A stretch of DNA of 64,000 bases from Nocardia anaemiae NBRC 100462 (GCF_001612725.1 NZ_BDAZ01000046.1:62001-126000), one strand, 5' to 3'. Positions 8,414-20,735 are shown, counted from the stretch's first letter. Notes: generated by a model not told the origin, from the sequence alone. Translations and numbers: made by a program.

Positions 8414-9748
8414 TTACAGGCCTTCGTGACTCAGTGGGAATTGAGTGACTTCTGGGGTAGGAGTCGACGATTCGTTACGGGTTCGTGTCAAACGACCTAC
8501 TGTGGCGGCGATCCGGAGCACATATGCGTCCCTCGGATTCATCGGATCACGCCCCGTGATCTCGGCTATCCGCTTGAGGCGATAGCGCACCGTATTTGGA
8601 TGAACGTACAGCTGACGCGCACACGTCTCGACCGCGCCACCGCAATCCAGATAGGCCTCGAGAGTGTCGGCCAGCGCCGATCCGGCGGCGGCCAACGGTA
8701 GGACAAGATACTCGTTCAACGCGTCGATTGCAGCTCGGTCACCCAACAGCGCTCGCTCCGGTAACAATTCCGCAGCGTGCACCGGCCGCGGGGCCCCGCG
8801 CCAGCCGACAACGGCCTCCATTCCGGCCAGCGCCTCCACCGCGCTGGCATGCGCAGCACCGAGCGTGCGCATGGTCGGGCCGATCACCACCGGACCGTCG
8901 GAGAACACCTCGGCCAGCAGATCCGCGAGAAAGGGTGAGGCATAAGACGTATCGCCCAGATTCCCGCTGACCACCATCACCAGCCGCGAACCCTGGACCA
9001 CGGCCAGCGCCGCGCGACCGTGCCGCGCGGCGATGGTGTGCACCGAGCCGACCATCGAGACGCCCTGATCCCCCGGCGGCGTGCCGACCAGCACCGTCGC
9101 CGGGGCGGTGGCATCCCAGTTCAGGGTCGCGGCCCGCGACAACATGTCCGGGCCGGTATCGCCGCGCACGACCGCGTCCACGACCAATGCCTCGAGCCGG
9201 GTATCCCATGCGCCACGTGATTCCGCGGCGCTCGCGTACACCGAGGCGGCGGCGAATCCGAGCTCGCGCCCGTAGCGCAACACCGCCTCGGTGAGTGCGA
9301 CCAGCTGCCGGTCGTTGCGCGCGAGCGCGGGCAGCCATTGTTCGAAGAACTCCATGGCCACGCGAACCATGTCCACGGTCTGGCGCAGCGTCAGCCGCCG
9401 CGCCAGATCCTGCGGGATCACTTGGAAGGCGTCCAGGCTGAACCGGATATCGCTATCGGGGTCCTGTAGCCATTCCAGGAAGTTCACCACCGCGGTCTGC
9501 ACCAGCATCTGCACGCCCGCGCGTTGCGCGGCATCCAGATCGGCGAAGAACGGCAACCGATCCTGCATCGACCCGACCGCCTCGGTGGAGAGGCGTCCGG
9601 AGAACTGCTTCACGCGTTTGAGCAGCGTGTCCGGCAGCGGGTCGCGAGTTTGCCGGTTCGGGGAGAGCGCGCCCGTCGGCAGATACACCTCGTGCTCGGA
9701 GGAGCCTTCGGAGATCCGACGCGGCCGCGGCGGTTTACGTTCCACCAT
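8414..9748 (-). CDS. mabR: PucR-family regulator of FAS-II genes, MabR
   Basis: This 444-residue transcription factor is the positional equivalent of mycobacterial Rv2242/MabR, which controls the fasII operon. The C-terminal PucR helix-turn-helix is clear around residues 375-425 (GGAVETCARQLYVHPNTVRYRLKRIAEITG). A GGDEF-like/CdaR middle region with hydrophobic strands lies about residues 180-330. The first 25 residues are basic and Pro/Arg-rich. The gene begins 11 bases after aceE stops, so it may be read from the aceE promoter as well as its own. Its likely operator lies at 8348-8376, just past its 3' end and before fabD. Confidence 0.88.
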   Translation of the reverse strand: MVERKPPRPRRISEGSSEHEVYLPTGALSPNRQTRDPLPDTLLKRVKQFSGRLSTEAVGSMQDRLPFFADLDAAQRAGVQMLVQTAVVNFLEWLQDPDSDIRFSLDAFQVIPQDLARRLTLRQTVDMVRVAMEFFEQWLPALARNDRQLVALTEAVLRYGRELGFAAASVYASAAESRGAWDTRLEALVVDAVVRGDTGPDMLSRAATLNWDATAPATVLVGTPPGDQGVSMVGSVHTIAARHGRAALAVVQGSRLVMVVSGNLGDTSYASPFLADLLAEVFSDGPVVIGPTMRTLGAAHASAVEALAGMEAVVGWRGAPRPVHAAELLPERALLGDRAAIDALNEYLVLPLAAAGSALADTLEAYLDCGGAVETCARQLYVHPNTVRYRLKRIAEITGRDPMNPRDAYVLRIAATVGRLTRTRNESSTPTPEVTQFPLSHEGL

Positions 9749-9759
9749 CCAATCGTCCG

Positions 9760-12660
<2,901 letters not shown>

Positions 12661-12877
12661 ATCTGCTCCTCGTACAGGGGTGGACAAGCTGATGGGCGTC
12701 TGTTTCCCCGGGCGGCACACTTGGTTGGCGGACCACCCGTTTTACGAAAGGTTCCGGGCGCACCTCCATCCTTGCGGAAGATGTGGCCCAGGTCATCATG
12801 TCAGGGACATCTGCAGTACGGTTCCGCAGGGAACGTGAGTCGAGGACCGCCGGTGACACAGAGAGGCACGGAGGACG
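12661..12877. other. divergent promoter region, aceE / lipoprotein
   Basis: These 217 bases separate aceE from the rightward lipoprotein gene. GGAGG lies just before the lipoprotein ATG. I see no strong palindrome. Confidence 0.4.
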
Positions 12878-13435
12878 ATGAAGGTGCTGGACCCACGCGG
12901 GTTCGCAGCGGTGTGCGCGGCAGCGGCGGTCGTGGTCGGCCTGACCATCGCGGGATGCGCGAAACACGTTGACGGCGTTGCCAATCCGAACACCTCGGAG
13001 CTGGCCGCCTACAAGACCGAGGCGGCCTCCTCCTCCGCGGCGGCGACCTCATCGCGCAAGGCGGCGGCCCAGGCCCAGGCGATCAGTGACAACTGCGGTC
13101 AGTTCGCCACAACCACAGGTGTGGGCGTTTCGAAGTACAACGAATTCGTAGACGCGCACGATGCGAACGCCGCAGACTACAACGCCAAGCGCGACACCGC
13201 GGCCAAAACCCTCGAAGACGCCGCGACCAAGGTGGAGACCGGGGTGAACAACGCAAACGGCGCGCTGCCCGCGGACCTGCAGGCCAAGTTCACCGAATAC
13301 GTCGCCGCCGCACGCCAGCTCGCGGCGGAGACCCGCAAGATGACCTACACCGCTCCGGTCGGCGCACTCAACGATGCGAGCAAGCGGGTCAACGAGGCGC
13401 GCAACGCGGTGAAGGACGCCTGCCCGAAGCGCTGA
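12878..13435 (+). CDS. lipoprotein with Ala-rich helical domain, unknown function
   Basis: The product has 185 residues. A signal peptide ends in the lipobox IAGC (Cys27), so it should be membrane-anchored outside the cell. The mature part is rich in Ala, Lys, Asp and Glu with heptad-like spacing (AAYKTEAASSSAAATSSRKAAAQAQA) and is probably mostly helical. Two cysteines near residues 72 and 182 could pair. GGAGG sits five bases before the ATG. It stands where mycobacteria have the unknown gene between aceE and the DUF3052 gene, divergent from aceE. I cannot assign a function. Confidence 0.85.
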   Translation: MKVLDPRGFAAVCAAAAVVVGLTIAGCAKHVDGVANPNTSELAAYKTEAASSSAAATSSRKAAAQAQAISDNCGQFATTTGVGVSKYNEFVDAHDANAADYNAKRDTAAKTLEDAATKVETGVNNANGALPADLQAKFTEYVAAARQLAAETRKMTYTAPVGALNDASKRVNEARNAVKDACPKR

Positions 13436-13583
13436 ATTCGGGGTGCCGGTGGCGAAAATCGGCCAACGACACGAGGTTGTCACGCGACATTCCATGGGTA
13501 TTTCGTCCGATCAGCTTGCGCTCGAGGCGATAACCATGTTCGCTTGCAACTACCTATTGTCTGGAGTTGAGGAGGACACCACC

Positions 13584-14006
13584 GTGGTCGCCGCGGCGGA
13601 CGCGCAGAACTACGCTCAGAAGCTTGGCATTACACACGGCATGGTTGTCCAGGAGCTGGGCTGGGACGAGGACACCGACGACGACCTGCGGGCCGACGTC
13701 GAAGAGGCCAGCGGTGGGGAGATGGTCGACGAAGACTCCGACGAGGTTGTCGACGCTGTCCTGCTGTGGTGGCGAGAAGGCGATGGCGACTTGGCCGATG
13801 AGCTGATGGATGTCATCACGCCACTGGCCGACGAAGGCTTCGTCTGGGTACTCACCCCTAAGACCGGCCAACCTGGTCATGTCGATCCAAGCGATATCGC
13901 AGAAGCAGCACCCACGGCGGGTCTGACACAAACCTCGGCGATCAGCCTCGGTGCCTGGTCCGGCAGCCGACTCGTGCAGCCCAAGGCACCCTCGAAACAG
14001 CGCTGA
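13584..14006 (+). CDS. DUF3052 family protein
   Basis: This 140-residue cytoplasmic acidic protein belongs to DUF3052, a family found across mycolic-acid actinobacteria (Rv2239c-like). The start is a GTG at 13584 preceded by AGGAGG at 13570-13575, giving the conserved N-terminus VAAADAQNYAQKLGI. The frame is open further upstream, but that part lacks similarity. The strongly acidic segment around residues 25-60 (LGWDEDTDDDLRADVEE) is typical. It lies just upstream of ahpE in the same direction, as in M. tuberculosis. Function is unknown. Confidence 0.88.
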   Translation: MVAAADAQNYAQKLGITHGMVVQELGWDEDTDDDLRADVEEASGGEMVDEDSDEVVDAVLLWWREGDGDLADELMDVITPLADEGFVWVLTPKTGQPGHVDPSDIAEAAPTAGLTQTSAISLGAWSGSRLVQPKAPSKQR

Positions 14007-14026
14007 CCGCTTTCGCTATGGTTTCG

Positions 14027-14049
14027 CCGGGCGGTGTTTCACCGCCCGG
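14027..14049 (+). terminator. short GC-rich hairpin between the DUF3052 gene and ahpE
   Basis: A perfect 10-base stem (CCGGGCGGTG and its complement) has a 3-base loop and begins 21 bases after the DUF3052 stop. It has no T-run, so it may only partly stop transcription into ahpE. Confidence 0.55.
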
Positions 14050-14076
14050 TGTAGCCCGACACGAGGAGGATCAGTG

Positions 14077-14556
14077 ATGCCAGTCGAGGTTGGCCCGCTG
14101 GAAGTCGGCACGCTCGCGCCGGATTTCACTCTCAAGGATCAGAACAACCAGGACGTCACGCTCTCGAACTACCGGGGCAAGAAAAACGTGCTGATCGTGT
14201 TCTATCCGCTCGCCTTCACCGGCATCTGCCAGGGTGAGCTGTGCAAGGTCCGCGACGAGTTACCCAAATTCCAGAACGATGACGCGGAAATCCTCGCCAT
14301 CTCCGTCGGCCCACCGCCCACCCACAAAATCTGGGCCGCCGAACAGGGCTACATCTTCCCGCTGCTGTCCGACTTCTGGCCGCACGGCGCCGTCGCCCAG
14401 TCCTACGGCGTCTTCAACCAGAAATCCGGCTACCCCAACCGAGGCACCTTCGTCGTCGACCGCGACGGCGTCATCCGCTTCGCCGAAATGAACGGCCCCG
14501 GAGAGCCCCGTGACCAGGCGGCTTGGGAGAAAGCGCTCGCCGCGCTAGAGTCCTAG
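14077..14556 (+). CDS. ahpE: peroxiredoxin AhpE
   Basis: This 159-residue thiol peroxidase reduces hydroperoxides and peroxynitrite in the cytoplasm. The peroxidatic cysteine is Cys51 in PLAFTGIC, the expected P-x-x-x-T-x-x-C motif; a second cysteine, Cys56, follows in the same helix. AGGAGG at 14064-14069 fixes the ATG at 14077 (a GTG one codon earlier is also possible). Mycobacterial AhpE is a one-cysteine type that uses external thiols. The gene sits next to the DUF3052 gene exactly as in mycobacteria. Confidence 0.92.
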   Translation: MPVEVGPLEVGTLAPDFTLKDQNNQDVTLSNYRGKKNVLIVFYPLAFTGICQGELCKVRDELPKFQNDDAEILAISVGPPPTHKIWAAEQGYIFPLLSDFWPHGAVAQSYGVFNQKSGYPNRGTFVVDRDGVIRFAEMNGPGEPRDQAAWEKALAALES

Positions 14557-14588
14557 ACCGGCCCGTCGGTCACCCACCGACGGATCCC

Positions 14589-14660
14589 GGGCGTATAGCT
14601 CAGTGGTAGAGCTCTGGTTTTACACACCAGCGGTCGGGGGTTCGAACCCCTCTGCGCCCA
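14589..14660 (+). tRNA. tRNA-Val (anticodon TAC)
   Basis: A complete cloverleaf of 72 bases can be drawn. The acceptor stem GGGCGTA pairs with TGCGCCC, with discriminator A. The anticodon stem CTGGT/ACCAG encloses the loop TTTACAC, giving anticodon TAC. The T arm is GGGGG-TTCGAAC-CCCTC, with the invariant TTCGA. CCA is not encoded. Its 3' half is the integration site of the island to the right. Confidence 0.97.
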
Positions 14661-14661
14661 C
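14618..14661 (+). repeat. left attachment site (attL), 44-bp direct repeat inside tRNA-Val
   Basis: These 44 bases, from the anticodon loop to one base past the tRNA, recur without a mismatch at 20892-20935. The copy here belongs to the intact tRNA gene, so integration preserved the tRNA. Confidence 0.9.
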
Positions 14662-14758
14662 AACTGAAGTTCCTGATAGGAGCAGTTTTCCCTCCTCTGA
14701 ACAGACCGGCGGATCTGTCCGTCTGCTTTGGCCCTGGTGTGGGTCGGGTTGCACAGAG

Positions 14759-14798
14759 TATCGGGCAGGCACCGCCTGCCCGATAAGGCCTGCCTTTT
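14759..14798 (+). terminator. intrinsic terminator downstream of tRNA-Val
   Basis: A perfect 12-base stem (TATCGGGCAGGC and its complement, 14759-14785) with a 3-base loop is followed by a second G+C stretch and TTTTT at 14794-14798. It would end the tRNA-Val transcript. Confidence 0.75.
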
Positions 14799-15277
14799 TC
14801 GCGTAGAGGCTCCAGGTGGGTGGCCGCCAGGCCGCGCAGGCGACGCCGCCAGGCGCCCTTGACACTGGAGGGGCGCGGAAACACAATGCGGGCCGACCCA
14901 CCACTAGGGCCACGCGACCGAAGGTCGCGAATGTTCCACGAGCATCGCTCGTGCACGCGGGCACCCATCGCCCGCGCATCGACCACGCATCGTGAACCGC
15001 CGTCCGATGACTTGTACCGTGCAGTTCTCGCGGATCTGTAGACCGCCACCGATGCAGACGAGTCGACCAGCTGGAAGCGACACCCCGAGGTGTCGATACG
15101 AACGACAACGGAGTCGGCGCCGGTACCGCCACCAGAGGTCCCGCCGACGGTGATCGAGGGCCCCTTGGTGGAGTAGTCGCCGATGCCCCATGTATCCGAC
15201 AGCCAACGACACGAAGCGACGGGCTGGAACATGCGCCTGCTCCACGGTTTGCTCCACGCTGCTGCTGCTGGAGAAGA
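14799..15277. other. no supported gene; island left arm
   Basis: About 480 bases after the terminator contain only overlapping short frames on both strands. The longest leftward one would run through the tRNA, so I reject it. A leftward stretch at about 15060-15260 encodes a Gly/Ser/Thr-rich segment (TWGIGDYSTKGPSITVGG) that could be the remnant of a secreted protein, but it lacks a credible start and end. Confidence 0.4.
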
Positions 15278-16078
15278 TCATGGGCGCGGAGGATGCGACG
15301 GTCGCGGTAGTGCTAGGTCAGAAACAAGAGCCTTCGCTAAGCCGGTGCTGGGACGTGACTTCATTCTCTGAACCCATTGCGCGATGGCTGCGATGGCCGA
15401 GAATATCGCCGTCGCACCGGCCAGCCACGCGGTATCGGTGAGTTTCGCGGTCTCGAACTCGACCTTCCGTAGCCCCGGCACTGGATATTGTCCGTTGCCC
15501 GAGGCCCATCGGATCACGAAGCCGACCTGGGTCCCGAGGTCGGTCGGAGGGCCGGAGCCGATCATGGAGCGCAGCTCCGGTCCCTTCCCGTTGAGATAGA
15601 CCAGCGTGAACGTGATGAAAAGTGCCACTGCCACCGCGGAAACGGTCGTCAAACCGGCAAGGGCCTTGGTGCGCGCCCAGAGATTGATCGACGCGGCGAG
15701 GATGGTCAGGAAGATCGCGAGGCTGGCGAGAATGGCCCACTTGCCGCTGAGGTTGGAGTGGGACGGTGGATTCTTCGACCAGAGACCCACGAGCGTGGTG
15801 GTGATGTGGGTTTGGCCGAAGGCATTGCTCCAGATCGTGCCGTCGGGGCCGCCCGTGGCGAGCCACGGTTTGAACAACAGGGTGAACGTGATGATGCTCC
15901 CGATCGCGGCACACAGGAAACCCCAGTTGTCACGGAGCAGGGTCGCCAGTGGTTGCACCCCCATCCGGAGTTTGGCGAGGTCGACCCGGCGCCTCCGGGC
16001 ACGGCCCGGAGAGCTTCTCGTCGAGCCTGCCTGCAGCTGCCGGTCTCGACTCGCTCGCCAAGGAGTTGGCTGCACCAT
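15278..16078 (-). CDS. integral membrane protein, unknown function
   Basis: The product has 266 residues, with a basic N-terminus (about 45 residues) and four predicted membrane segments around residues 50-70, 112-132, 138-160 and 213-235. The loop between the first two helices (GGPDGTIWSNAFGQTHITTTLVGLW) is probably extracytoplasmic. The ATG lies only four bases after the MFS gene ends, and its ribosome binding site (AGGAGGA) lies inside the end of that gene, so the two are translated from one message. I do not recognise the family. It may be an accessory subunit of the transporter or belong to the large membrane protein upstream. Confidence 0.72.
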   Translation of the reverse strand: MVQPTPWRASRDRQLQAGSTRSSPGRARRRRVDLAKLRMGVQPLATLLRDNWGFLCAAIGSIITFTLLFKPWLATGGPDGTIWSNAFGQTHITTTLVGLWSKNPPSHSNLSGKWAILASLAIFLTILAASINLWARTKALAGLTTVSAVAVALFITFTLVYLNGKGPELRSMIGSGPPTDLGTQVGFVIRWASGNGQYPVPGLRKVEFETAKLTDTAWLAGATAIFSAIAAIAQWVQRMKSRPSTGLAKALVSDLALPRPSHPPRP

Positions 16079-16082
16079 CGCG

Positions 16083-17660
16083 CTAGTTCCTCCTCATTGG
16101 ATCGATAGATGATGTGCCATCCATTAACGGCTCGCTGATCATGGAAGGAGGTTGTTCCGTTGGTTTCGCCACGGACAGCGGATCCGCGATGTCCTCCAGG
16201 GACTGACCTTCGGCGTTCACGCCGAAGAACCAGGCGACCAGACCACCGAAGATCATGAACCCGGCGCCGATGATGTACCCCACCGTGAGCGGGAACCGGT
16301 CGGGACTCGGGTTGTCGGCGCCACCTACCAGATGCCCGAAGAGGAACGGCGCTACGACCCCGCCGGCGCCCTGCGCGATGGCGAAGAAGAACGAGATGGC
16401 TTGACCGCGCAATTCCAGCGGGAAGATCTCGCTGACCGTGAGATAAGCAGAGGACGCCCCCGCCGAGGCGAAGAAGAAGATGACGCACCAGAAGAGAGTC
16501 TGGGTGGTGGCATCGAGAATGCCCGCATTGAATGCCCATGCGGAAACGAAAAGCAGGAAACCGGAGCCCAGGTAGGTCGCGCATATCATCTTCCGGCGAC
16601 CGATGTTGTCGAAGAGGGGGCCAAGTACCAATGGGCCGATCAAGTTACCGATGGCGAACGGGAAGAAATAGTATCCCGTGTGATCGGCTGGGACGTCGTA
16701 GAAATTGATCAGCACCAAACCGACGGTGAAGAAGATTGCATTGTAGAGGAATGCTTGCGTTGCCATCATCGTGAAGCCGAGAAAAGACCGGGAAGGGTAG
16801 CGGCCGAAGAAGATCCGAGCCATCTGAATATAGGAGAGCCGGTCGGTGTCGACGATGTCGAGGGCTTTGCTGTCATCGACCGGAGGCAGTTCGACGCCTT
16901 GGCCGCGGACCTGCGCTTCGATCTCATCGACGGTGCGTTCGGCTTCGGCTGCCCGGCCGTGGGTGAGCAGCCAGCGCGGGCTTTCGGGAATGTGGCGGCG
17001 CACGAATATGATGATGAATCCGAGGACGGGTCCGATGAAGAAGCCGAGCCGCCATCCCCATTCGGTTGGAATGAATCGCTCATTGAACAGGATGAGGCTG
17101 GCCGCCGCGCCTATTGCCGCGCCGCCCCAATAGGTCCCGTTGATCGCGATGTCCACGCGGCCCCGATACCTGGAAGGCATGATCTCGTCGATGGCCGAGT
17201 TGATCGCGGTGTATTCACCGCCGATTCCCGTGCCTGCGATGAAGCGGAACAGATACAGCGACCAGGCACTCCAGGCGAACCCGGCGAGACCACTGCCGAC
17301 CAGGTAGATCGCAAGTGTGAGGATGAACAGTCGCTTGCGGCCGAGCCGGTCGGTAAGCCGGCCGAACACGAGCGCGCCGACGACTTGGCCCGCCAGATAC
17401 CACGACGCCATCGCGCCGACCTGCCCGCTTGTCAGATGTAGGGTGCTTGCATGCTGCAGGGGCCCGCCCATGCTGCTGACAATCTGGATCTCTATACCGT
17501 CCAAAACCCAGGACACACCGAGACCGACGACGATGAGCCAATGGAACTTCGTCCACGGCAGCCGGTCCATTCGGGCGGGAACGAGGCTCCGGATTACTTC
17601 TTTTTGCGATGTTGTCACTTGACGATCACCCAACCTGTCAATGGAAATTAGTTCGTCCAC
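16083..17660 (-). CDS. MFS transporter, sugar-porter/metabolite:H+ symporter type
   Basis: This 525-residue major facilitator carrier has 12 membrane helices. Family signatures are GRLTDRLGRKRLF (loop 2-3), RFIAGTGIGGEY (helix 4) and PESPRWLL after helix 6, which are shared by sugar porters and aromatic-acid or niacin carriers. The GTG start at 17660 overlaps the end of the upstream gene by 13 bases (GTGGACGAACTAA), so translation is probably coupled; a second GTG at 17618 is possible. It is the middle gene of the island operon. The substrate cannot be told from sequence alone. Confidence 0.85.
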   Translation of the reverse strand: MDELISIDRLGDRQVTTSQKEVIRSLVPARMDRLPWTKFHWLIVVGLGVSWVLDGIEIQIVSSMGGPLQHASTLHLTSGQVGAMASWYLAGQVVGALVFGRLTDRLGRKRLFILTLAIYLVGSGLAGFAWSAWSLYLFRFIAGTGIGGEYTAINSAIDEIMPSRYRGRVDIAINGTYWGGAAIGAAASLILFNERFIPTEWGWRLGFFIGPVLGFIIIFVRRHIPESPRWLLTHGRAAEAERTVDEIEAQVRGQGVELPPVDDSKALDIVDTDRLSYIQMARIFFGRYPSRSFLGFTMMATQAFLYNAIFFTVGLVLINFYDVPADHTGYYFFPFAIGNLIGPLVLGPLFDNIGRRKMICATYLGSGFLLFVSAWAFNAGILDATTQTLFWCVIFFFASAGASSAYLTVSEIFPLELRGQAISFFFAIAQGAGGVVAPFLFGHLVGGADNPSPDRFPLTVGYIIGAGFMIFGGLVAWFFGVNAEGQSLEDIADPLSVAKPTEQPPSMISEPLMDGTSSIDPMRRN

Positions 17661-19969
17661 GGCCCTATATTGGTTCCAGCTAGTTGCAGATCGACATATA
17701 CGGCCCTATTCTTCTGCCGTATCGCTTCCTGGCGGAGATTTTGATCGTCCGGAGTTCGGTAATATCGTTCTCCCGTTTCGGCCAGATCCCGGGAAAGCCG
17801 GTACGCAATGTACCTGCGGGTGTCTTCATCGGCTTGTGCAAACCTTCCTGGTGTTACGACACGCTGAAAATCATCGAACGTCGCATAGTTCCGCCGCACC
17901 GTATCCCAAACCAATGGATCGGTTTCCCAATCCGCATCACTGCGATTGCGCATGGGCCGGGGGCTGAGGCGGTGGAACAGTGCCGCGGATTCCGCGAATT
18001 GGGCATTGTGGGCGTTTCGCTCGGCGGCGCCGTATTGCCGGGAGTTTTCGGCCAGGTCCAAGGCGGCCGCAACTCTTTTCAACGGGCCGTATTCCACCGG
18101 ATTGTCATCGGCGGACTGCATGGTACGGGCATGCGCCTCGGCCGCCCATCTGCGGATTTCGTTGGGAAAGCGGGCGACAGCGAGAGCACCGATGGCGTCG
18201 GCGCGGTCGGCGCCGAGACTGAGGATTGTAGTCATGGCTGCCGAAGCGGCTCGCGCGTTGGTGCCGCCGAAGTCGTCCGCGGCAGCCCTGGCGGCCGCAT
18301 CGTGCGCATTCTTTCCCAAGGTGAGCCGCGCCATCCAGCTCCCGGCGGCCCGCGGCGGTACATTTCCTCGGAGCAATTCGTAATTCAGGTAATTCATTTC
18401 CTGCATGCGCCCGGAGTAATACGTCAACGGTGATGGGCGACGGAACATAAATGACGCTACGGGGTTCGCGTTGAATTCGGCGATACCACGCATTGCCGTT
18501 CCCATGGCATGGCCCGGTGACAGCGAGTAGCGCAGGCCCGCCGCGCCGATGTCGGTAGCCGGCCCGCCGGCAGGCGGCCTGCCCTCGAGCACCGCACGAA
18601 TCTTGTCGACGGTCTGGCTCTGGGCACCGAGCATGTTGAGATCGAGACGTCGCACCAGTATGAAGCCTGCGATCAGCACGACCCCGCCGACGAAGATGGT
18701 GGCGGTACCACTGCCCGGTGCCGATTCGAAGATATCGTCCAGCACAAGGGAGTAACCGCCCAAGAACACGATGTAGCCCACCAGCGACCCGGTATCGCCT
18801 ACAATGCCGACCGCGTTGCGCACCAGAATTGTCTGAGGAAGGCCCGGTATGAAACCTCCCACGGCGAAACAGAGAATGAGGAAAATCGCGCGGAAGACCG
18901 CCGACAGTGCGGCGAGGAAGATTTTGATCGAAAGATAGGACATGAACAGCAGGAGGACGGTGCCGAATATAAGAAGTATCAGCCCGGTGCCGATCTGCCC
19001 GGGACTCGGATTCTTGATCTTGGCGTAGGCGTAGGCGTCACCGCAGTCGCGCATGCCTCGTGCGACCTGCGATTCACTGCCCGCTAGAGTTCCGGACGAC
19101 CAGGCTGTACGGCATCTCGGCGAATCGTCGATGACATGACCGAAATTCCATACCTGCAGCGGATGTCGAGCGAAATTGTCGGCCACGGTGCTGTTCAGGT
19201 CGGCGACAATTGCTCTCGGGTCCGCGTTGGATTCGCCGTTCAGCCCCGCCGCGACCGAGATCCCGACGTCGCGCCCCTGGGCCAGAAGGCCGTTCGACGA
19301 CAACACAGCGGCAAGCGGATGCGCCAGATAGCCGACGCCGACCACGGCTACAGCCAGCATGAACACGACCTGTAGTGCAGCCTTGGCGTGGTATCCGCGG
19401 ACGACGAACCAAGCGACGACGAATGCGCCGATAGACACCGCCACGGTCAGCATGATCGGGGTCGCGATCTGATCCCTCAGGCCGTCGGCGACCGCATTCA
19501 ACGGTTTGCTGAGCCAATCGAGCCAGCGAAAACTCACCACGAAGCCGGTCAGCCAAATCGCACTGATCACGATGACCATGTACACCGTGAAGAGCAGGCC
19601 CAACACCATCGCAAAAGCCGTCTCCCGCGGGTTGAGAATGCTGCTGTCGGTCGCAAACAGGTAGTTCGACAACGGAATTCCGGACGAGTCGCGGATATCC
19701 GTCCAGGCCAGTCCGTCGATCGCGGATGTGCTCCGGCCGCCGCCGACCGTGTCCGCGCGCCCGGCGGCGGCACCGCCCGAGAGGGGCCAGATCACCAGCA
19801 GAACCAGCAAGGTGATGAGGAGACGGACGGTGATGCGCCGGGGGCGGGTGGCGGCGGCCCAGACCCGACATCGTCCGAGTACGGCCCACGGCGACCAGCA
19901 CATCGGGTCCCATGCCTTGGACCAGCGAAGACGGAAGTCCGGATCAAGCCTCGGCAGATACTGTCGCAT
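17648..19969 (-). CDS. large multi-helix membrane protein, VirB6/TrbL-like topology
   Basis: The open frame encodes 773 residues. The true start may be the GTG at 19828, where a signal-like sequence (VRLLITLLVLLVIWPLSGGAAAGRA) begins; the 47 residues before it are basic and contain no membrane segment. Hydrophobic helices follow near residues 117-140, 166-190, 195-220, 330-385, 395-415 and 423-443, and then comes a soluble Ala/Arg-rich C-terminal region of about 300 residues. This layout resembles the polytopic channel proteins (VirB6/TrbL) of conjugative elements, which would fit an island, but no other transfer gene is present. It heads the operon with the MFS gene. The family assignment is an inference from topology only. 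Confidence 0.7.
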   Translation of the reverse strand: MRQYLPRLDPDFRLRWSKAWDPMCWSPWAVLGRCRVWAAATRPRRITVRLLITLLVLLVIWPLSGGAAAGRADTVGGGRSTSAIDGLAWTDIRDSSGIPLSNYLFATDSSILNPRETAFAMVLGLLFTVYMVIVISAIWLTGFVVSFRWLDWLSKPLNAVADGLRDQIATPIMLTVAVSIGAFVVAWFVVRGYHAKAALQVVFMLAVAVVGVGYLAHPLAAVLSSNGLLAQGRDVGISVAAGLNGESNADPRAIVADLNSTVADNFARHPLQVWNFGHVIDDSPRCRTAWSSGTLAGSESQVARGMRDCGDAYAYAKIKNPSPGQIGTGLILLIFGTVLLLFMSYLSIKIFLAALSAVFRAIFLILCFAVGGFIPGLPQTILVRNAVGIVGDTGSLVGYIVFLGGYSLVLDDIFESAPGSGTATIFVGGVVLIAGFILVRRLDLNMLGAQSQTVDKIRAVLEGRPPAGGPATDIGAAGLRYSLSPGHAMGTAMRGIAEFNANPVASFMFRRPSPLTYYSGRMQEMNYLNYELLRGNVPPRAAGSWMARLTLGKNAHDAAARAAADDFGGTNARAASAAMTTILSLGADRADAIGALAVARFPNEIRRWAAEAHARTMQSADDNPVEYGPLKRVAAALDLAENSRQYGAAERNAHNAQFAESAALFHRLSPRPMRNRSDADWETDPLVWDTVRRNYATFDDFQRVVTPGRFAQADEDTRRYIAYRLSRDLAETGERYYRTPDDQNLRQEAIRQKNRAVYVDLQLAGTNIGPWTN

Positions 19970-20335
19970 GTGGCTTCCTCTCGGCCAGCCCGGAAGGCCA
20001 GATTGCCTGTGAGTTACGTCACCGTTGCTCCACTATTAAACGTGCCGTTACTTGTTGGTGCAATGTTTCGGTCACTTTGAGGGGTGGGGTCAGGCGGCTG
20101 TGACGGCCTGAATGGATCCATTAGCGCCCGACCGGCAACCGTGTTGTCCCGATGTCCCGGCGCAGCACCTGCGGAATCCTCCCCGAGAACGACCGCTGAC
20201 AGCTGCCACGTCGTTGCCTGACCGACGGTGCAACCCCTCTTGACATTCGCGCCGCCTACGCGCTGACATCATTGTTGGGTGCTGGACATGTACGTCGCAT
20301 CTGGAACGAAAAACAGTTAGTCGCAGGCGATTACG
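19970..20335. other. upstream region of the island operon, no gene seen
   Basis: About 365 bases lie between the operon start and the transposase remnant. An A+T-rich patch around 20025-20060 is a likely promoter region. I see no intact coding frame. Confidence 0.35.
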
Positions 20336-20735
20336 TGTTTCCGCCGACGAGAAGACCTCGCTGGCGGCCATGCAGTACTTGGTGGCGTAGACGATCACCG
20401 CACAGATCCACCAGAGCCCACCACCGATCGTTTCGAACTCGCTGAAGTCGGTCTGCCACACTCGGTTCCGCTCCATGGATCGTGGAATACCTTGCGCTGC
20501 AAGAGCACCCATGTCTTGCGGTCGGCCCGATAGCCGCGGCAACAGCAGCCTGCGCCGTCGCAGTGCCCGCTGCACCGTCGAGGTCGAGACCTCGTGGCCG
20601 TCGGCGCGCATTCTCGATACGCTGCCGGATCGCTTCCACCGTGCGATCTTTCGCGATGCGCTCGGGCCAGCAGAGGGCCGCGATGAACACGATCAGCGGC
20701 AGACCGAACACGATGAACGACCCGAGCGCGATCAT
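20336..20735 (-). pseudogene. IS transposase remnant (IS3/IS481-like integrase core)
   Basis: Pieces of a DDE transposase are spread over all three leftward frames. WPERIAKDRTVEAIRQRI leads into RADGHEVSTSTVQRALRRRRLLLP, then GYRADRKTWVLLQRKVFHDP, then ERNRVWQTDFSEFETIGGGLWWICAVI. The first catalytic Asp is the one in WQTDFSEFE. At least two frameshifts separate the pieces, and the second and third catalytic acidic residues are absent because the gene stops matching near 20336. It is inactive. Confidence 0.8.

Noticed and set aside
14600..15232. Leftward 210-codon gene running through the tRNA
   Set aside because: It covers the tRNA and the terminator and has no coding character in its C-terminal two thirds.
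20336..20735. Active insertion sequence
   Set aside because: At least two frameshifts and loss of two of three catalytic residues; no terminal inverted repeats found.
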